Shown here: piece after piece, positions 39,911 through 45,679 of the stretch | Numbering within the stretch: the stretch's first letter is position 1 | How the letters are laid out: each line of letters starts with the position of its first letter | Assembly: GCA_015680685.1 (NCBI GenBank) | Contig: MNCI01021482.1 | Span: 5,806 to 51,484, forward strand | DNA: 45,679 nucleotides | From: Gnetum montanum | Lineage: Eukaryota > Streptophyta > Gnetopsida > Gnetales > Gnetaceae | Reading direction: 5' to 3' | The notes under the pieces: generated by a model | The model's database searches: none | Told to the model about the DNA's origin: nothing | Seen by the model: only the letters and a program-made list of their open reading frames with translations | Made by a program: the position numbers and the translations under genes

Positions 39911-42470
39911 TAATTGTTACCTTGCACAACATTACAATTTTACATATCTTATTATGAGGACCAAAATAAGCAATGAATTGGCATAACTTGAATACAACTA
40001 AATTAAGCAATGAATTGCCATAACTTGAATACAACTAAATTGATGGATTATTCAACAATGAAGCTTAAGATGAGTTAATTTCATGAGTTAAAAAAATGAA
40101 AACACCACATTTAACTTAAATATAACCTTCGTACACCCACCTTTTTTATTTAATGTTCTTATTGGTTGGTTGAATCCTTCTTTATTGGATGCCGTCGTTG
40201 GCTCAATCCTCTTTCAAAAAGTTTGCAGTACATAACACCCACAAATGATTCGAGAAAGGTATTTACCTCCCTCCCTCCACTACGGCTCTAGAAACCACCT
40301 TTCCATTCCATGTTCGAAACCTGTCAATCTCAAAACGAAAAAATAAGAAGAAGAAGAAGAAGTAGGAGGAAGGATCATGTGGGTGGAGTTTTTCAAAAAC
40401 ATTGATCTTTCAAAGCTAAAGCAACCAATCAGAGACCTGTCAATTTTTCTTGCAGTGATGAATAATGACCATGCTCTTGAACTGGTATTTGGCCAATTGG
40501 CACTGTAATATGCATGCACAAGCACAAACACAAGCACATGCCCATCATGCAATATCACTGTCATAAGCACAAACACACTGCTGTCTACTTCAAGAGTGTA
40601 GGATTGACCCCTCACCTCATTACTGTATTTACATCATCATCTATGTTTCCTGAGTTATCTTTTCATTTTCAATAAAATTAGATTCTTAACTGGCCCCAGC
40701 GATTGTGCAGGCATTGATAAGCAATAACCAAAACTGGCTAAAGCCGCTTCTCTCGCGCGTATCGTGGAATAAACCAGCGCTTTAGTAAAGTCAACGAATA
40801 TGAATATGTTCGGTGGACACTATTACTCAACTTCTCCTCTAATCATGCTGACAAACCTGGACTGAATGCCTGGACTTCGCCCCTCTTTATTCAATCAAGA
40901 CTTATCTAACTCGCCATCCCTCTTGTAAAATTCAGTGTATCCTTGTCCTACCCTTCAAACTTAAACACCATAAATTCAAGCAAGAGGAACCCAAGGCAAC
41001 ATGCTCAGGAGGTTGATACAGATGGATGAGAGGTCCAAATAGTTCAGCAGTTTGAACTGCCAGAAGATGATGATGATGATGGATGGATGAAAGGTCCAAA
41101 TATTGCAGCAGTTTGAACTGCCAGATGATGATTGTTACCGTGAATGAATCATTCCAAAACCTAAAAATGGATTCATTCATTTGTCTTACATTCCTAGATG
41201 CTTCACAATGACTCTCTTTTTGTAAATTTCACGGTCAATGACAAAGTTTGAAGTTGCTAGAGGACTTTTAAGTTGCTAACTATTTGGGATTGAAAGATAC
41301 CTTAGGCACATGCAGAACAGTGATGAGGACATCACATTTTTTTATACATTTTTTTTTCAGTGTATCTTTTGGTTATTTTTCCCTTATTTTGGGTTATTTT
41401 GGAATGTATTTTTTCTTTTATTGTGTGTGTTTTTAGTGAACATGTCTTTATTTTTTACCATGTATTTTTCTCTTTTGTGGGTGTATGTTTGGCTTTTAAA
41501 AGTTTGTAGGGTGGATGTGTCCTAATTTTGAGTAATAGACGTATGTTAGGTACAAGTCACAATTCACTCATAGTGGACTACTAAGGTACTATGAGCTGCA
41601 ACCTTATTAAAGTTTGGAAAGTTATGAGTTGTAACCACTTACCATGTGAACGTAGAATGTTGAGGATAGACTAGAGCTCTCAATTGCAACTTTATTGTAG
41701 ATTAAACTCTTTTGTATTTTGTAGGGTTTGGAAGGTTGTGGGTTGCAACCACTTGCCCTAGAATGTTGAGGATATATTAGAGGTTACAATCAATAGTTAG
41801 GAGCCCATTGCAAGTTGTAGGACCCTAGCACTCACAAAGTGCCAAATTCCAATTCCTATTTGAAGAAGATTAAAAATAAATTGCAAATTGCACCTTGGCC
41901 ATAGGACAACAAATGCAAAGAGGCTGAGAGTTGCAACACACTAGTGGTTGGTTGCCAAGCGATAGTGGATCACAATCTAATAAGAATTCATGATTTTATA
42001 GTTTTTTATAAAGTATGACAATGTGGGAGGAAGCTGGATGGTCACCAAGAGTCATTATAAATAAGTGTAGAGGGTCATTAAGGAGAGGCACCTAGCACCA
42101 AAGTTGTAACACTTCCAAACTTAGGCTTAGGCTAGAAAGGTATTATGTAAAAATAAAAATCTTAACTTAGAAAAATAGTAAACAATGCCAAGAAAAATAA
42201 AAGGACAAGTAGTAGGCATCAAATAAATAGGAACAAAGAGGCAAATAAAATAAAACATTTTATAAAAGAATAATTAGTGGTCCTTTGCATACAAAACTTA
42301 CCAAGTTTACTAAGCAATAACAATTTGCATGATCCTAATATCAATACAAACATAAATGAACCAATAGCTAATAATTAAATTCTTCTTCACATAACAATTA
42401 TACATATGATCTATGGAAATTACAAATCAACAAGTTAATAGTGAACTAAATACAAAATAACATTAATAAT
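39911..42470. other. Spacer with local duplications, no gene
   Basis: Two small duplications stand out. GGATGARAGGTCCAAATA...GCAGTTTGAACTGCCAG occurs at 41024 and 41085 (period 61). GTTTGGAA[A/G]GTT...GAATGTTGAGGATA occurs at 41612-41676 and 41726-41782. ORFs up to 111 codons (40280-40615, minus) have no recognisable domain. Confidence 0.5.
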
Positions 42471-42622
42471 GGGGGTGTTGGAACCTAACATAAATGAAAC
42501 ATAGGTACACCCCAAAATATATAGTCTAATTAGAACTTTATATAACTCAACATTGCCTACTGGAATCAAACCTATGACTTAGAGCTTCCAAGTCATGTGT
42601 CTTACTACCAGGCTAACACCTC
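42471..42622 (-). mobile_element. SINE-like copy 5 (near full length)
   Basis: The reverse strand has GAGGTGTTAGCCTGGTAGTA (box A), AGGTTTGATTCCAGTAGGCA (box B), GAGTTATATAAAGTTCTAAT, GGGGTGTACCTATGTTTCAT and the tail GGTTCCAACACCCCC. It lies 83 bases from copy 6 in opposite orientation. Confidence 0.75.
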
Positions 42623-42705
42623 ATTTTTGAATAATATTAATAATGACATGAGGCTTCTAAATGTATAATTAAGTATTAAAAAAAAATCACAGCCAACATA
42701 ATAAT

Positions 42706-42847
42706 GAGGTATTAGCCTAGTGGTATAGGTCTTGGCCTAGTAACCCTAGGTCACAAGTTTGATCCTACTAGGTAGCATTGAGTTATAAATTTCTATAAAT
42801 CCTAGCATGTACCTATGTTTCACTTATTTCAAGTTCCAACACTCTCC
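42706..42847 (+). mobile_element. SINE-like copy 6 (near full length)
   Basis: GAGGTATTAGCCTAGTGGTA (box A), CACAAGTTTGATCCTACTAG (box B), GAGTTATAAATTTCTA, ATGTACCTATGTTTCACTTA and the tail AGTTCCAACACTCTCC. Confidence 0.75.
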
Positions 42848-43512
42848 AAATCCCAAAACATAAAATAAATTGATGAAAGTAAAAATAAGGTATGCACCAA
42901 ATATAAGCAAGTACCTATACACCTATGCCAACCAAAATACATTAATAAATACAAATAATTTAACTTGAACATTACAACATATAATTACATAAAAACATCA
43001 AATGCTAAAATACTAAAATGCTATAAAGCTAATAAAATAAATTCTAAGCACCTTGGTGCTTATCTATCTCATCTCCACTAATATTTCTGTCACTTGGGAG
43101 GTAACAACAAAGGAGAAAGTTAGTTCATGTGATTAAGTGGGAAAAATAAATTACAAATGCTCATTGAAAGGTTTTGAAATCAAATAACAGATAGTTGGAT
43201 AATTGTGATTGTGCATATGGGTTGCTGCATCTTACCAAAACATTGGTACTAAATAAATAAAAAACTATTAAATAACCAAATAAAGAATAACATGTGGCCA
43301 AAGATCTAAACTTAAATTCCACCACCACCACCCAACCTAAGTTTTACAAAATCTAGCAATAAGTCTTAGTTTCAAATATGTCAAAGTTGGAATGTTTACT
43401 CATTTTGCATAATAAGATTTTCTAAAATGTGCATGTAGGACTTAAATTATTATTTCTTATATTTGGTACCAATGTCAGTTGAACTATTGCATTAGTAATG
43501 ATAGTAATGTCA

Positions 43513-43655
43513 GTTGGAACCTCGAAATGATAGTAATATAGGTACACCCCAGGATATATAGTCCAATTAGAATTTTATAACTTAGCCTTGCCTACCAAAA
43601 TTGAACTTATGACTAATGTTTTCAAATCAAGAGTCTTACCACTAGGTTAACAAGT
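43513..43655 (-). mobile_element. SINE-like copy 7 (near full length)
   Basis: The reverse strand has TTGTTAACCTAGTGGTAAGA, CTCTTGATTTGAAAACATTA, a decayed box B, AAGGCTAAGTTATAAAATTC, ATATATCCTGGGGTGTACCT and the tail GGTTCCAACTG. Confidence 0.7.
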
Positions 43656-44820
43656 CATTATTCCTTTCTTATTGTATAGGAAAATGATCATGTGCATAAA
43701 GGCTCCACTACTATAGATAATGAATTGTTACTAAACTCCTCAAAGTCCCCTCTCTCTTTGAACTAGCTCTACCAAATCCAAAGATACTTACCATGAATTG
43801 CTTTATGCATAAGAATTATTAAACAAAACCAAAAGGTGCTTACCATGAGATTCTTCACACATAATAATCATCAAATAGAAAACATTAGTAGCTAGATATA
43901 TACAAACAAATGAAAACCTAGGATGGTGGGGAAACATAACTAAATGAATGATTTGCTATTATTTTCTTTCAAAATTGGGTTCTAAAGTTAAACTCCAAAT
44001 TCCCTAATAATTTTAGATTTCAACTAATAGGTTTTAGCCAAAATCAAAGGTTTCCATATCAAATTTTTTGTGTTAGGTTTTCTTCTTTCTCTTTTAGTTT
44101 TGGCCCAAAAAGCTAATCTTATATTTTCTATAAAAATATAATTCTTAAGATTAATATGTCCAAAATGAAAAGTAAATTAAATATTTTCAATGCTATTTAG
44201 ATCCAAAATAAAATTTTCATAGTAATAAAGAAAGATAGCAAACATATAGATTCAAATTCCAAAGTATGCACTCCAAAATACATTTTTTATTATTGCATTA
44301 TTCAAAAACAAAAATGTGTATAAACCATAAGAAGAATAAATTTTCCTACTTGAAAATGATGTGCTACCACAAAATTCCTCAAGTGGATATGCTCTTCTAA
44401 TATGGTTCCAACCCTAGGTGGAAGCATGAGATTAATAACTAGTTCTAATAAAAATCTAGAAATAGAAACCTGGAGGAAGGAAAATAGGAAAATTGTGCAA
44501 ATTTGGAAAGGTTACATAGGCTTTAGCTATAACTTCTCTAATGGCACTACTTTGGAGAAGTGACACTTAACACCATCCATGAATTCCAAATTCACTAAGT
44601 GTTTTAAAGTGGAGTCAAGGTGGACTATGCCTCAACATCCTTAAGAACCTATGAGTACAACATATGTATGCAACACATATAACTGATCAAACCAATACAA
44701 CACATACAAAATACTTAAAGAGTATTCACAAGCACATGAGAGACATTATTCATTAAGAGAGCTAAGATGTATTCCTACTAATGAGAACATCACCCAACCC
44801 TGCCATAATCCTCAATGTAT
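43656..44820. other. AT-rich intergenic sequence
   Basis: No coding region, RNA gene or element was recognised. Confidence 0.5.
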
Positions 44821-45292
44821 CTTGGGTATGAATGTATGTTGTTTGTGTGTGTCCTCTTGTGTTGACCTTTTAATGATGATGCCAAGGTGTTTTTCCATGT
44901 TTGGGAGTGTTTTGAACTTATTTTGATGATTCTAGGAGGTTTTGAGGGCTATGGGGACTTGTTTGGAGGTGTCTAGAGGTTTTAGGTCTCAAAATGAGCA
45001 TTTTTAATTTTTACCCTAGTAGGATAGATGTCTACCCTAATAGTTAGACGTCTATACTACATATTAGATGTCTAAATACTTTCAAGACATCTAACTTGAT
45101 TTATAGATGTCTACTTTGGCAACTCTAAACTTAGGATAAACATCTACTATTTCATTTAGATGTCTAATGTGGATTTTAATGGACCTCAAATTGAATGGAA
45201 AATTAATGGGAATATGAAAGGTCATACCAAAAAGCTATAAATAAGAGTCCAAGGGAGAAGACTAATTAGTCTAATTAGAGGAAGTAGGTTAG
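44821..45292 (+). other. LTR-like promoter fragment with 20-bp-period palindromes
   Basis: A G/T-rich stretch leads to a palindrome array (45025-45113, with a further copy at 45157-45166) and then TATAAATA at 45236-45243. This is the layout of an LTR U3. The A-family LTR interrupts it at 45293, about 50 bases past the TATA box. The host element cannot be named. Confidence 0.45.
45025..45166. repeat. TAGAYGTCTA palindrome array, 20-bp period
   Basis: TAGATGTCTA at 45025, TAGACGTCTA (a perfect 10-bp palindrome) at 45045, TAGATGTCTA at 45065, AGACATCTA at 45085, TAGATGTCTA at 45104, a degenerate copy at 45124, then TAGATGTCTA at 45157. The first five sit at 20-base steps, while the 10 bases between them are not conserved. 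Confidence 0.85.
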
Positions 45293-45679
45293 TGATGAGA
45301 CACGATATGCACAAGCCGCGATATTGCATATGCGATATCGTGGCTGACGTGATATCGCATCTCCTACAATATCGCGTCGTCCCTTGCGATATCACGTATG
45401 TGATATCGCGGTCCGCCACCAAATCTATAAATAAGAGGCGGCACTCCCCTCATTTCTCATCCTAGGCTAGAAGTAGCGAAGCTTTGGCGGATTGATCACC
45501 CTAGAGATAGAATATTTTCCATGTGCCCGCAGTAGGAGTCCCCCAAGTGAACAGTTCTTTATTCGAGCAGCTTTGTACCTGAACGCAAGTTGTGTACGGC
45601 AATAAAGACGAGCTTTGTGGATAAAACTTTCAGTACATGGATAGGTTTATTTAATGTTATTTATTGCTTTCCTAGTAGC
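45293..45679 (+). repeat. LTR of the element A family, cut by the window edge
   Basis: Starts TGATGAG. It carries GATATCGC-type palindromes (45318-45412), TATAAATA at 45426-45433 and AATAAA at 45601-45606, aligning with the element A LTRs throughout. Whether a full element or a solo LTR follows cannot be told. Confidence 0.85.

Overview
The window looks like nuclear DNA of a vascular plant with a large, repeat-rich genome. The evidence is one intron-containing R2R3-MYB gene of plant type, several nested Ty3/gypsy LTR retrotransposons (Athila/Tat-like and probably chromovirus-like), a tRNA-derived SINE family, decayed RTE-type LINE pieces, and only one convincing host gene in about 45.7 kb. 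The density is compatible with a gymnosperm or a large-genome fern or angiosperm; the species cannot be told from this sequence alone. All homology statements come from reading translations by eye, with no database search.

Layout. 1-376 is a perfect 80-bp tandem array whose unit folds into a 37-nt hairpin. 456-6912 is element A, an Athila/Tat-like retrotransposon with TGATGAG...CTCATCA LTRs, a tRNA-Asp-like primer site, a decayed gag-protease frame and a deleted RT-RNase H-integrase. 8670-18539 is element B, a longer, older relative with gag, protease, RT, RNase H and integrase recognisable but inactivated. 19473-25742 is element C, a gene-less LTR element with LTRs of about 2 kb, split by an inverted solo LTR (19952-20727) of the A family that has a perfect AGATT target duplication and a 405-base assembly gap. 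25.7-29.1 kb holds SINE and LINE debris. 30565-32976 (minus strand) is the MYB gene, with three exons, a TATA box at 33315-33322 and two tiny upstream ORFs. 35-45 kb is mostly non-coding, with local tandem duplications, more SINE copies and an ACGT-rich promoter-like patch (38466-38943). At 45293 another A-family LTR begins and runs off the right edge, inserted just downstream of an LTR-like promoter that carries a 20-bp-period palindrome array.

How the parts relate. Nothing here forms a multi-gene pathway. The MYB is a nuclear DNA-binding regulator; the rest is a layered record of transposition. The most interesting structural themes are arrays of short palindromes upstream of LTR TATA boxes, the hairpin satellite, a polypurine-like motif present three times in each Athila-like element, nonsense codons shared by two diverged element copies, and a multi-copy SINE family.
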